Shown here in pieces: positions 40,405 to 48,726 of a DNA stretch of 64,000 nucleotides. A program made the position numbers and the translations under genes. Under the pieces are notes generated by a model that ran no database searches, was not told where the DNA came from, and saw only the letters and a list, made by a program, of their open reading frames with translations. Positions within the stretch are counted from its first letter, which is position 1. Each line of letters begins with the position of its first letter. Origin of the DNA: UBA4782 sp034429195 (GTDB lineage Bacteria; Chloroflexota; Anaerolineae; Anaerolineales; Anaerolineaceae); assembly GCA_034429195.1 (NCBI GenBank), contig DAOUGQ010000022.1, positions 1 to 64,000 on the forward strand, given 5' to 3'.

Positions 40405-41295
40405 ATGAAGGTAGGCTATATTGGTTTAGGTTTGATGGGCAAATCTATTGCCCGGAATATTTTACGAAAAGGTTTCGAAGTCGTGGTGCATAATCGTAGT
40501 CAAGGAGCGGTACGTGAACTGGTCGCGGAAGGTGCCATTGCAGCATCTTCTCCTGCTGAAGTTGCCAGCCAGGTAGAGGTGATCTTTACCAATTTGCCCG
40601 ATTCTCCCGATGTGGAGAAAGTAACCCTCGGTGAAAATGGCATCATTCATGGTGCTCATCCCGGTTTGATCTTTGTAGATAATTCCACCATCAAACCAGC
40701 GGTAGCCCGGAATATCGCTTCAAAACTATCTGAAGTCGGAGTACAGAGCCTCGATGCGCCGGTCAGTGGAGGGGATATCGGTGCGCGTGATGGCACGCTA
40801 TCGATCATGGTTGGCGGTCCCGAAGATGCGCTGGAAAAGGTGATGCCAGTGTTTGAAGCGATGGGAAAGAAGATCACTCATGTTGGAGAAAGTGGTGCAG
40901 GACAAATCGCAAAAGCTGCTAATCAGATCATGGTGGCTGCTCAGATGGTTGCGATGGGAGAGTTGCTCATTTTTGCACAGAAGGCAGGCGCAGATCCGCA
41001 AAAGGTAGTAGAAGCGATTAAGAGCGGGGCAGCACAGTGTTGGACATTGGATGTAAAGCCACAGCGTTTGTTTGCCGGAAACCGGCAGCCAGGATTTAAA
41101 GCTGCGATGCAGTCAAAAGACTTGCAGATTGTATTGGATACTGCAAAAGAGTATGGGATCGTCCTTCCTTCAGCAAGCCTGGATGCACAGTTATATCAAT
41201 CCATGCTGCAACACGGATCAGGGTTGCTGGATAATTCTGCAGTGATCGAGGTCATTGAGAGTCTATCCAATGCACATTTGAAAGACGCAGGATAA
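40405..41295 (+). CDS. Beta-hydroxyacid dehydrogenase (HIBADH / tartronate semialdehyde reductase family)
   Basis: A 296-residue NAD(P)-dependent dehydrogenase. Rossmann motif GYIGLGLMGKSIARN; substrate motif SLDAPVSGGDIGARDGTLSI; catalytic Lys in GAGQIAKAANQIMVA; cofactor-contact region KDLQIVLDTAKEYG. HNRS after the second strand (VVHNRSQG) has Arg where NADP-dependent members bind the 2'-phosphate, so NADPH is more likely than NADH. Family members reduce tartronate semialdehyde, succinate semialdehyde or oxidise 3-hydroxyisobutyrate; the substrate is not defined. It is monocistronic with AAGGAG 8-9 nt ahead of the start. Confidence 0.9.
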   Translation: MKVGYIGLGLMGKSIARNILRKGFEVVVHNRSQGAVRELVAEGAIAASSPAEVASQVEVIFTNLPDSPDVEKVTLGENGIIHGAHPGLIFVDNSTIKPAVARNIASKLSEVGVQSLDAPVSGGDIGARDGTLSIMVGGPEDALEKVMPVFEAMGKKITHVGESGAGQIAKAANQIMVAAQMVAMGELLIFAQKAGADPQKVVEAIKSGAAQCWTLDVKPQRLFAGNRQPGFKAAMQSKDLQIVLDTAKEYGIVLPSASLDAQLYQSMLQHGSGLLDNSAVIEVIESLSNAHLKDAG

Positions 41296-41604
41296 GCTGG
41301 AATCTCAGGTCGTGGATCATGTGGTAAAAGGCATTCGTAACGCAACAACGATTAACTGAATGGTGTGTTACGACAAAATATATTTAGTTTGCTTATCCTG
41401 GACTCTGTTGTAATATTGGGGAATCCTGAACATCTTCAAGCATTGCCAACAGCACCCTACGATTTTTTCAGACATAGCAGTTTGTGGGGTAGCGTCAGTT
41501 TTTGAATTCTCACCATACCTGCTACTGGAGAGAAAATGCCTTTTATAAAAAAAGGTGCGATCAAGCTGATCGCACCTTTTCAATAGCTGTATGGATCCAA
41601 TCCA
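41296..41604. other. Gene-free region between dehydrogenase and CDF genes
   Basis: About 310 bp with a terminator hairpin at 41547-41580. On the minus strand near 41395-41455 a short reading VLLAMLEDVQDSPILQQS, ending in a stop, looks protein-like but has no start or recognisable relative. Nothing else seen. Confidence 0.4.
41547..41580 (-). terminator. Terminator of the CDF exporter gene
   Basis: Perfect stem AAAGGTGCGATCA/TGATCGCACCTTT with a 3-4 nt loop; on the minus strand it is followed by TTTTTTTATA. It lies 25 nt after the CDF stop. The plus side also has TTTT, so it may work in both directions. Confidence 0.88.
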
Positions 41605-42747
41605 CTAAACCGGTTCGGGGTGAACGGTCACATGGGCGGTTGGCTGGATTTCTAATATCTTCTTTTCGATGACTTCTGTCATAGAGTGGGCGGTTTGGAG
41701 AGACTGTGATCCATCCAGATCCACATGAACTACTATAGCCAATCCATCCTCTGAATACCCAAGGTTAATCTCATGGCAGTTCATAACCCCAGGAATGGCT
41801 TCAACGGTTTGTTGAATGGCATGATATTTCTCTGTCAATTCGGGTGGGTCATCGACAGGTTCGGGATGAACAACAATATCAATATCAGGCATGGCGTGTT
41901 TAACCTTAGCTTCAATGGAGTCTGTAATAACATGTACTTCATCCAATGATTGGTTTCCCGCTAGCAAAACATGTACATCTGCAAAAAGATGTGCGCCTGA
42001 ATAACGTAATCGTACATGATGGCAATCTATCACACCAGGAAGTTCTTCGACTATCTTGATGATCTGCTCGTCCACCCCTGCAGGAGCGGAATCGAGTAAT
42101 GCCATGATGGTACGTTTTCCCAATTGAAGGCTGATCACAATTACAATGGCAGCCACGCCCAAAGCTGCAATGGCATCTGCATGGCCTAGCCAGGAAATGC
42201 TTGGAAAAATGTCACCAATTTTTACCAGAGCCAACCCCAAAATTACCACCGAAGAACTGTAAATATCTGTGCTAAAGTGCAAAGCATCTGCTTCGAGTGC
42301 CTGGCTGTTGTATTTCTTGGCTGTCCTTATTAAAATACGTGAGCGGGTAAAATCAACCGCTATTGAGATGATCATCACCAGGAAAGCCCAAAAAGTGGCT
42401 TCTACTTTCTTTGGATTGAAGAACAGGCGATCAATGGATTCATATATGATCCACACACAGGTAACCAGCAGTAAGATTGTCTCAAATAGGGCGGACAAAT
42501 TTTCGATCTTTCCATGCCCGTAGGTATGCTCTTTATCCGCTGGTTTTCCAGAGAGTTTTACAGCAAAAAAGGTCACAAGAGCTGCGACCAGATCAAGCCC
42601 CGAGTAGGCTGCTTCTGCCAGAATACCCAATGAACCAGTTAGAATTCCAATTACCAGTTTCATTGAGGTTAGACCCACCGCTGCGATAACCGAACTGAGT
42701 GCAGCACCGTTCTTTTCTTTTTGGGCAACATTTGTAATTACAGTCAT
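41605..42747 (-). CDS. Cation diffusion facilitator (CDF) metal exporter with two C-terminal domains
   Basis: A 380-residue divalent-metal/H+ antiporter. Six TM segments; the metal site should come from AEAAYSGLDL (TM2) and ALHFSTDIYSS (TM5, His-x3-Asp). HTYGHGKIENLSALFE is the family loop after TM2/3. The C-terminal cytoplasmic dimerisation domain occurs twice in tandem: GVIDCHHVRLRYSGAHLFAD ending in VVHPEPV, and GVMNCHEINLGYSEDGLAIV ending in TVHPEPV. Most CDFs have one copy. ATG 42747 is preferred because GGGTGA lies 5-7 nt upstream; the longer form lacks a site. Probable Zn, Fe or Mn export. Monocistronic. Confidence 0.9.
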   Translation of the reverse strand: MTVITNVAQKEKNGAALSSVIAAVGLTSMKLVIGILTGSLGILAEAAYSGLDLVAALVTFFAVKLSGKPADKEHTYGHGKIENLSALFETILLLVTCVWIIYESIDRLFFNPKKVEATFWAFLVMIISIAVDFTRSRILIRTAKKYNSQALEADALHFSTDIYSSSVVILGLALVKIGDIFPSISWLGHADAIAALGVAAIVIVISLQLGKRTIMALLDSAPAGVDEQIIKIVEELPGVIDCHHVRLRYSGAHLFADVHVLLAGNQSLDEVHVITDSIEAKVKHAMPDIDIVVHPEPVDDPPELTEKYHAIQQTVEAIPGVMNCHEINLGYSEDGLAIVVHVDLDGSQSLQTAHSMTEVIEKKILEIQPTAHVTVHPEPV

Positions 42748-42849
42748 ATTTTCACCCGTCAACAAAATAATTTGGCAATTGTACAACTAATTTCATTTTT
42801 GTACAGAATATTCTGGCAAATTATGACATTACTCTCATATTTCAAGGAT

Positions 42850-43374
42850 TTATAGTTGTTCTGAAAGAGTATTTATCGCTCTACGAATGGCTCTTTTTAC
42901 CGCCAAAGTAAGTGGATCACCAAAATCATTTGTCCCCGCTTGAATTACCAGAAAGCCTATCTGGCATTTGATTTCTTTCTGAAGGTAGAGACTGAAATCT
43001 GCCAGAGATATACCGTGTGTTCCCATTCCTCCGGAAATATCCTCTATGGAAAGCCAGCGGATCGAGCCTGGTTTCAGGCTCAATGCGCCAGCATCCACAA
43101 GAATAAGCAAATCTGGAGAAAAACGACGGATTACTGAAGTAAAATTTTCGGGGGCTTCCGCCCCCTCAATACAAAGAATACCTGATCGATTGGTTATCTT
43201 TTCCTTCAATTTTCGAGCAACCAGGACACCTGCCGCATCATCACCTCTTAATTCATTTCCGATGCCCAGGATGGTCACTCGAAATGAGGAATCACTTGCA
43301 TTCTTTTTCAGTTTCTGGATTGTCAGGTTGAGCTGCTTTCTCCAGAAGGAATTTGATATCTTCTTCGCGACCAT
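42850..43374 (-). CDS. HycI-type [NiFe]-hydrogenase maturation protease
   Basis: A 174-residue endopeptidase that trims the C terminus of a hydrogenase large subunit after nickel insertion. The Ni-sensing motif is GIGNELRGDDAAG (Asp), the second ligand region is LILVDAGAL, and the third has MGTHGISLADF (His), all as in HycI/HyaD. It is the last gene of the hydrogenase operon. The start overlaps the ferredoxin-subunit gene by 83 bp in another frame; no other start codon is available closer to GIGN without cutting the fold, so the overlap seems real. Its natural substrate is presumably the large subunit at 44669, which has a 27-residue tail after its last nickel cysteine motif. Confidence 0.88.
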   Translation of the reverse strand: MVAKKISNSFWRKQLNLTIQKLKKNASDSSFRVTILGIGNELRGDDAAGVLVARKLKEKITNRSGILCIEGAEAPENFTSVIRRFSPDLLILVDAGALSLKPGSIRWLSIEDISGGMGTHGISLADFSLYLQKEIKCQIGFLVIQAGTNDFGDPLTLAVKRAIRRAINTLSEQL

Positions 43375-43726
43375 ACGATATTGTCATTGGTTCCTGTTGC
43401 AGGGATGCAAGTTCCCAATCTTCGTGTGATAAATTTAAACAACCAAACTTGCAACTGAACACACATTGATTGCAAAATGTACATCGTTCGGCATGATACT
43501 TCATAACGAATTTTTTACTAGCACGATCAATTACGATTAATTCGAGTGCGTTGGCGGGGCAATCACGCACGCACAACTGGCAACCAGTACATTTTTCTGC
43601 ATCCCAGAATAATTTTCCGCGCAACCTTTCGGGATCGGGTTTTCTTTCGAAAGGATACTTTTCTGTCACAGGCTTCTTGAAAAGAGATTTGAAAACATCT
43701 CCAAACATTGCACCAATAGTTGTCAT
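43292..43726 (-). CDS. Hydrogenase 2x[4Fe-4S] ferredoxin subunit (NuoI/MbhN/EchF-like)
   Basis: A 144-residue iron-sulfur protein. Two cluster motifs: CTGCQLCVRDCP and CTFCNQCVFSCKFGC, each four Cys with 2-2-3 spacing. The N terminus (about 1-30) would lie against the membrane arm. It carries electrons from reduced ferredoxin to the proximal cluster of the small subunit. No flavin or NAD-binding subunit is encoded nearby, so ferredoxin is the expected donor. It starts behind GAGGTAAAG, 22 nt after the NuoH-like gene, and overlaps the protease gene. Confidence 0.92.
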   Translation of the reverse strand: MTTIGAMFGDVFKSLFKKPVTEKYPFERKPDPERLRGKLFWDAEKCTGCQLCVRDCPANALELIVIDRASKKFVMKYHAERCTFCNQCVFSCKFGCLNLSHEDWELASLQQEPMTISYGREEDIKFLLEKAAQPDNPETEKECK

Positions 43727-43748
43727 ATCTTTACCTCATTCCTCTCGC

Positions 43749-44672
43749 CTATAATAACCTGGCGATGACGATGATGAGTAATTGTACCAGAGCCAATAGG
43801 GCTCCAACTCGCCACCACATTCCTACTGTCTGGTCGATCCTCAATCTAGCAAAGAGAGATTGTAGCAGAGCGACTACGAGCAGCAAGCCCAGGGTTTTCA
43901 AAATAAAATCGAGCGGATTTGCCAGGCCACCCAGATAAAACGCAGCGATGAGGGTTAATCCGATTACCAGTTCTACGTCTTTTCCCAGGCGGAAAAGTGC
44001 CAAACCGCGACCGCTGTACTCTGTGAGTGCACCTGAAACGATCTCAGTTTCTGCCTCTGGAGCATCGAATGGAGGAAGTTCGAGTTTACCCATTAATGCG
44101 ATCAATGCTACCAGAAAACCGATCGGTTGAGTGAGGATCATCCAGAGATTATTGTGGGCATATGTATTGATTTCGCTTATCTGCCATGACCCAGCAGCCA
44201 GGGCAGGAGCCAGCAGTGCAAGAAGGAAAGGCGCTTCATACGAGAATAACTGCGTCAGTGTACGGGTCGCACCAATTATTGAAAAGCGGTCAACAGTGTT
44301 AGCGCCAGCGAGACCAAGACAGATTGTCATCACACTCAACATGTAAACCACTACAACCAGGTCGCCGCGAAAACTGAAGGCAGGTGCAAAACCCAGCATT
44401 GGGATGTAAAGAGCAGAGGTAAGCGCAGCAGCGAAGCCCAGAATGGGAAGAAAAATAAACAACCCTTTGTTCACTCCGTCAGGGATGATTTCTTCCTTGG
44501 CAAGAAGCTTGATCATATCTGCCATTGGTTGGAACCAACGAGGTCCAATTCTATTCTGGTAACGGGCAACCAGTTTTCGGTCAAAGAATTCATACGCCAT
44601 TCCAAGAAGCATCAAGAAGATGCCTGCAGGAAAAACGAGCATTGAAACGAGGGGGGGAAGGGATATGCTCAT
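43749..44672 (-). CDS. Hydrogenase membrane anchor subunit (NuoH/MbhM/EchB-like)
   Basis: A 307-residue membrane protein with about eight TM segments. NuoH landmarks: KLVARYQNRIGPRWFQPMAD, IKLLAKEEIIP, and PPFDAPEAETEIVSGALTEY, the acidic loop that forms the quinone-site-like cavity and start of the ion path in complex I relatives. In hydrogenases of this type it links the catalytic module to the ion-pumping subunits. It shares an ATGA overlap with the large-subunit gene. Confidence 0.93.
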   Translation of the reverse strand: MSISLPPLVSMLVFPAGIFLMLLGMAYEFFDRKLVARYQNRIGPRWFQPMADMIKLLAKEEIIPDGVNKGLFIFLPILGFAAALTSALYIPMLGFAPAFSFRGDLVVVVYMLSVMTICLGLAGANTVDRFSIIGATRTLTQLFSYEAPFLLALLAPALAAGSWQISEINTYAHNNLWMILTQPIGFLVALIALMGKLELPPFDAPEAETEIVSGALTEYSGRGLALFRLGKDVELVIGLTLIAAFYLGGLANPLDFILKTLGLLLVVALLQSLFARLRIDQTVGMWWRVGALLALVQLLIIVIARLL

Positions 44673-45844
44673 TTGTAATATTCAACCCCATACTTTCTGA
44701 GATCTTCCCAGTACATTGTCTGGGAGGTGTTAGCCTGTCGTACTGTAACAAGGCGGTCATTGCAGGAAAAACAGGGATCAATCCCAACAAGTAGCATTGG
44801 CATGTCTGCCAGTTTATGCCCTACTGCCACTGAACTGATAGTTGACCAGTTGCAAAGGCTGGGTGTGCGAACTTTTACTCGTTCGGGGGTTTCTCCCCCG
44901 TTACTCTTGATGAAGTAGAAGAGTTCACCACGAGGAGCTTCGACGCGACTAACCACTTCACCTGCGGGGATACGACGTGGAACCTTTACGCTCAATTCAC
45001 CTTCTGGTAAATTCTTCAAGATCTCCCGGCAAATGCGGAAGCATTCATAAAGCTCTTTGATGCGTACAATGAATCTGGCAGAAAGATCGCCACCTTCATC
45101 AAGTACGATGTTCACGGGATATTCTGGATATCCAGCATAAGGGGATTCAACCCGCACATCCCTCTGTACACCAGAGGCGCGGGCGGTTGGGCCAACTGCG
45201 CTTAATACGGTTGCTTGTTCTTTGGTCATCGTACCCACATTGCGGGTTCTGCCAAGGAATGTTTCATCTGTCGTGACAACCTTTTCGTAATATTTTGCTC
45301 GTTCTTCCAGGAAATCAAGCCCTTTCAAAGATTTTTTAACCTGTTCGGGAGTGATATCAAATTTCACTCCACCGATCAAGTTGACGGAATGGTGCACACG
45401 GTTGCCACTGATGGTTTCATGAATATCCATCACTGTTTCACGGTCACGCCAGCTATACATGAAAAGGGTATCAAAACCACCTTCGTGAGCAGCGACACCC
45501 AACCAAAGGAGATGGCTCTGAATACGCTCCAACTCGAGGAAAAGAGTACGGATTGCCTTCACACGTGGAGAGACTGTAACCCCCGCCAGTTTTTCCACGC
45601 CGGATGCAAATGCAGTTGCATGGACATGAGAGCAGATTCCACATATTCTTTCAAACAGATAGAGGTTTTGAATATAAGTGCGGCTCTCCGCCATTTTTTC
45701 AATACCCCGGTGAACAAAACCCAGACGAATGGTTGCACTGGTGACAGTCTCACCATCTACTGTAAATTCGAAATGTCCGGGCTCTTTCAAAGCCGGGTGT
45801 TGAGGACCGATAGGGACAATAAATTTTTCTTTACTCTCTTGCAT
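44669..45844 (-). CDS. Group 4 [NiFe]-hydrogenase large (catalytic) subunit
   Basis: A 391-residue NuoD-like protein that retains all four nickel ligands: FERICGICSHVH (Cys68, Cys71) and DPCFSCNDR (Cys358, Cys361). NuoD of complex I lacks these, so this is a true hydrogenase. Early motif IGPQHPALKEPGHFEF is shared with NuoD. A 27-residue tail follows the last motif, consistent with removal by the HycI-like protease of this operon (Ech/Coo types have no such tail). The ATG at 45844 has AGGAGAG 6-7 nt upstream and begins 1 nt after the 30-kDa subunit stop; a longer reading would overlap that gene. It reduces protons to H2, or the reverse. Confidence 0.95.
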   Translation of the reverse strand: MQESKEKFIVPIGPQHPALKEPGHFEFTVDGETVTSATIRLGFVHRGIEKMAESRTYIQNLYLFERICGICSHVHATAFASGVEKLAGVTVSPRVKAIRTLFLELERIQSHLLWLGVAAHEGGFDTLFMYSWRDRETVMDIHETISGNRVHHSVNLIGGVKFDITPEQVKKSLKGLDFLEERAKYYEKVVTTDETFLGRTRNVGTMTKEQATVLSAVGPTARASGVQRDVRVESPYAGYPEYPVNIVLDEGGDLSARFIVRIKELYECFRICREILKNLPEGELSVKVPRRIPAGEVVSRVEAPRGELFYFIKSNGGETPERVKVRTPSLCNWSTISSVAVGHKLADMPMLLVGIDPCFSCNDRLVTVRQANTSQTMYWEDLRKYGVEYYK

Positions 45845-45845
45845 C

Positions 45846-46349
45846 TCAGCTCTCCTGTGCTGCCCTTTCGGGTACATCTAAACCGGTAAATGATTTTCGC
45901 AAAGGATAGACACCTTCTGGCCATTCATCAGCCAGCACAAGACGATCGGGAATAGGGGTGTCATCAACGATGATACCAAATAACTCCATCAATTCTCTTT
46001 CATATAATGTTGCAGAGGGGATTACAGAACAAATGCTGGGGACATGGGCATCATTGTACGGTACCTTTACACGAAGCGTGGTGACGGCTGCCATTCTGCA
46101 GAAGTGATATAAGGCTTCCAGGTGTCCTGCTTCTACGGGCTGCTGTCCTTCTGCTTTGGGAGCGGGGCAATCGAGTCCTGATAAAGCAGAGAGGTATCCC
46201 CATTTTGCGTCGACGATAGCCTGGGCTGCAGCTAATAGATCTGTTCTGTCGATATATACATCCAGCCGGTTCGGTTCTGGGTGTTGAAAATCTTTCCCCA
46301 ATTTTTTCAAGATGTCTTCTGCATCTTTGATAAAGGTTTCATATTCCAT
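45846..46349 (-). CDS. Hydrogenase 30-kDa-type subunit (NuoC/MbhK/EchD-like)
   Basis: A 167-residue soluble subunit. The NuoC signature is at about 125-160: YERELMELFGIIVDDTP, then RLVLADEWPEGVYPLRKSF. The N-terminal two thirds are short and diverged, as in hydrogenase homologues. It braces the small and large subunits of the peripheral arm. It lies 10 nt after the small-subunit gene and 1 nt before the large-subunit gene. Confidence 0.92.
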   Translation of the reverse strand: MEYETFIKDAEDILKKLGKDFQHPEPNRLDVYIDRTDLLAAAQAIVDAKWGYLSALSGLDCPAPKAEGQQPVEAGHLEALYHFCRMAAVTTLRVKVPYNDAHVPSICSVIPSATLYERELMELFGIIVDDTPIPDRLVLADEWPEGVYPLRKSFTGLDVPERAAQES

Positions 46350-46359
46350 AATCGTCCCT

Positions 46360-46821
46360 TTATTCTTTCTTCAAGCTGTTGAGCAAGGCAACCACACCAT
46401 GGATGATCGCTTCGGGGCGGGGTGGGCAGCCAGGAATGAAGGCGCTGACAGGCAAAACTTCATCGATTGAGCCTGCAATATTATATGAACCATGAAAAAC
46501 GCCACCAGAAAGCCCGCATGAGCCAATCGCAACGACAAATTTGGGTTCTGGCATTTGTTCATAAACTCGCAGTAAGCGTTCACGAGCCTGACGAGTGACA
46601 GGACCAGTGGTCAGCAGAATATCGGCGTGACGAGGACTGCCTTGAAGTTTTACACCAAACCGCTCCAGATCGTAGCGTGGTGTAAGAGTTGCAAGGATTT
46701 CAATGTCGCAGCCATTGCATGACCCGCTGTTGAAATGAATTACCCAGGGTGAATTAATGCGTGCCCAGGTTTTCAAACCTTCCATTGTGTTTGCCCAGGC
46801 TGATATTTTTTTTGATTCCAT
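46360..46821 (-). CDS. Hydrogenase small subunit (NuoB/MbhJ/EchC-like)
   Basis: A 153-residue subunit with the proximal [4Fe-4S] ligands: Cys35 and Cys38 (SGSCNGCDIE), Cys102 (IGSCGLSGG) and Cys132 (PGCPPRPE). It lacks the medial and distal cluster domains of uptake hydrogenases, as usual for group 4. It passes electrons from the ferredoxin subunit to the NiFe site. It starts 59 nt after the small membrane subunit gene. Confidence 0.94.
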   Translation of the reverse strand: MESKKISAWANTMEGLKTWARINSPWVIHFNSGSCNGCDIEILATLTPRYDLERFGVKLQGSPRHADILLTTGPVTRQARERLLRVYEQMPEPKFVVAIGSCGLSGGVFHGSYNIAGSIDEVLPVSAFIPGCPPRPEAIIHGVVALLNSLKKE

Positions 46822-46880
46822 CTATCCTCACATGTCTTGCTTATCGCATAAGCAAATGCAGTTTGAGTGTAGTAAGTTTC

Positions 46881-47192
46881 CTATCCCAACACTAGAGCTA
46901 CCAGTGCCAGGATCAATCCAACAATATAAAGGCCAGAAACCATATTGAGTGAACTGGTACCAATCACCAGCATACCCAGGTGCAAAATTGCAAAAAAGAA
47001 CGCGACCATGAAAAAGGGACGATATCCTGGCGCTGCAGCATTGGTAGGGGCAGCTTCTCCGCTTCCATAAGGGCTGGTCTTTATTGGGTTAGGTTTTTCA
47101 GGACCCGCCAGTTTTTTTCCAAACCAAAAAATGAGAATCACCAACGGAGCCAGGATAAGTATTGCAAGTGGAGGGGTGAGTAATATTTCCAT
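46881..47192 (-). CDS. Small hydrogenase membrane subunit (NuoA/MbhI-like)
   Basis: A 103-residue protein with three TM helices (PLAILILAPLVILIFWFG, FFMVAFFFAILHLGMLVI, LYIVGLILALVALVLG) and a loop between the first two with PIKTSPYGSGEAAP, in the place of the conserved NuoA/MbhI loop near the substrate cavity. ATG 47192 with AAGGTG upstream begins 2 nt after the previous stop; a longer start would overlap it. Probably joins the catalytic arm to the membrane arm. Confidence 0.75.
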   Translation of the reverse strand: MEILLTPPLAILILAPLVILIFWFGKKLAGPEKPNPIKTSPYGSGEAAPTNAAAPGYRPFFMVAFFFAILHLGMLVIGTSSLNMVSGLYIVGLILALVALVLG

Positions 47193-47194
47193 GT

Positions 47195-48724
47195 TCACCT
47201 TATTAGAACACTCGTAAATATTGAAAGTAGTGAATATGCAGCTGGATTGACCATCCATCGAACAAGGGGTGGCCAGAAACCCAAAACAACGATCACGATG
47301 ATCAGGATAACCAATGGAAGCGCCATCTTCCAGGAAATGGTTGTTCCAGCCTTTACCTGCTCTGAAGGTTCATGGCGGTACATACGGTTGATCATTGGTG
47401 TGTAATAGGCTAATGATAAAACACTGTTTAAAGCCGCGAAGATGACCATCGCAATCGTCAAGCCAGAGCCAGCTTCAAAGCCCGCAACAAAAATCTGCCA
47501 TTTTGACATGAAACCAGCCAGCGGAGGAAGCCCACCCAGGGCTAGCAGAGCCAAGGAAAGCGCAAATGCTGTTAGCGGGTAGCGTTTTGAAGCTCCATCC
47601 AGGTCAGAAACCTGCAATGGTTCATGATTATGATGTGACAATCGTAGTGCGTAAAGAAGTGCACCGGCAGCAAGAAATGCCAATCCCTTCATCAACGCAT
47701 GGGTGATGATATGAAAGAAACCACCTGCAGCACCTGTTGGTTGTAAGGAGTATATCGAAACGCCAATACCTATCAAAATATATCCTACCTGGCTGACACT
47801 GGAATAAGCTAGCAGCCTTTTTACCTGCGTCTGGCGAAGTGCCATCAGGTTTCCAACAAACAGGTTAAGGGCACCAAAGCCCATGATCAGGTATCCCCAG
47901 GTAGTGTTGGAATAGATCAAAATACCTGCAGTACGCAGTAAAGCAACCAGACCCGCTTCTATGACGATGCCTGAAAGCATGGCACTAATGCCACTGGGCG
48001 CTTGTGAATGGGCGTCAGGAAGCCAGGTGTGCAATGGAACCAGCGCAGCTTTTACGCCAAAACCGATCAACATCAATACGCTAGCTGCCAGAAGTAAAGG
48101 AGAAGGTTCGGAATTCACAACGCTGATCCGAAGCTGTTCTAGATTCAAGAGACCAGTTTGGGCGAATACCAAAGCGATACCCAATAGAATTAGTGCTGAA
48201 CCGGCTGCGCTTTGAACCAGGTATTTGACACCCGCTTCGATAGCATCAGCTTGATCTCGGTAAAATGCCACCAGAATGTATGAGCTGATCGCCATCGCTT
48301 CAAACCAGACCCATAAATTGAAAAGATCGGTTGCGCAAACCAGACCGATGATCGAACCGATCATGATGGGCAGCAAAGCGAAGAATTTTTCTTCGCCATC
48401 ATCGCCCTGCATGTATTTGGTCGAGAAGAATGTCACACATAATCCCAAAACGAGTGCTGTCACAGTGACCAACATGCTGATGCCATCAAATTTCAGGCTG
48501 ATCATGTTTACATTCAGGTTAATTGCTCCTTCGCTGGTGAAGTGCATTATGGTGTAGTACAAGGGAACTAAAGTTCCCGCAAGAGCCAGTACTGATAACC
48601 AGCGTGAGGGTGCAGAGCCTGTTTTGGGTGAGAGCTTTTCGGTTATTCGCCCGGCAAGGTAAATGATTGGAGCTGAGCCAAATGGAATTGCCAGTAACCA
48701 GATGAGTGCGGTATTTGCTGTCAT
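47195..48724 (-). CDS. Proton/sodium-translocating subunit (NuoN/MrpD/MbhH-like)
   Basis: A 509-residue antiporter-like membrane protein with about 14 TM segments. Key residues of the ion path are present: the TM5 glutamate in LWVWFEAMAISSYILVAFYR, TM7 lysine in GVKAALVPLHTWLPDAHSQA, and ALMKGLAFLAAGAL around TM8. It pumps ions in response to redox chemistry in the catalytic arm. ATG 48724 has GGGAGG upstream and lies 2 nt after the NuoL-like stop. Confidence 0.92.
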   Translation of the reverse strand: MTANTALIWLLAIPFGSAPIIYLAGRITEKLSPKTGSAPSRWLSVLALAGTLVPLYYTIMHFTSEGAINLNVNMISLKFDGISMLVTVTALVLGLCVTFFSTKYMQGDDGEEKFFALLPIMIGSIIGLVCATDLFNLWVWFEAMAISSYILVAFYRDQADAIEAGVKYLVQSAAGSALILLGIALVFAQTGLLNLEQLRISVVNSEPSPLLLAASVLMLIGFGVKAALVPLHTWLPDAHSQAPSGISAMLSGIVIEAGLVALLRTAGILIYSNTTWGYLIMGFGALNLFVGNLMALRQTQVKRLLAYSSVSQVGYILIGIGVSIYSLQPTGAAGGFFHIITHALMKGLAFLAAGALLYALRLSHHNHEPLQVSDLDGASKRYPLTAFALSLALLALGGLPPLAGFMSKWQIFVAGFEAGSGLTIAMVIFAALNSVLSLAYYTPMINRMYRHEPSEQVKAGTTISWKMALPLVILIIVIVVLGFWPPLVRWMVNPAAYSLLSIFTSVLIR

Positions 48725-48726
48725 AT

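Noticed and set aside
41368..41583. 71-codon minus-strand reading frame in the gap before the CDF gene
   Set aside because: It crosses the terminator hairpin and has no ribosome site or recognisable motif. A different frame gives a short protein-like fragment that cannot be assigned either.
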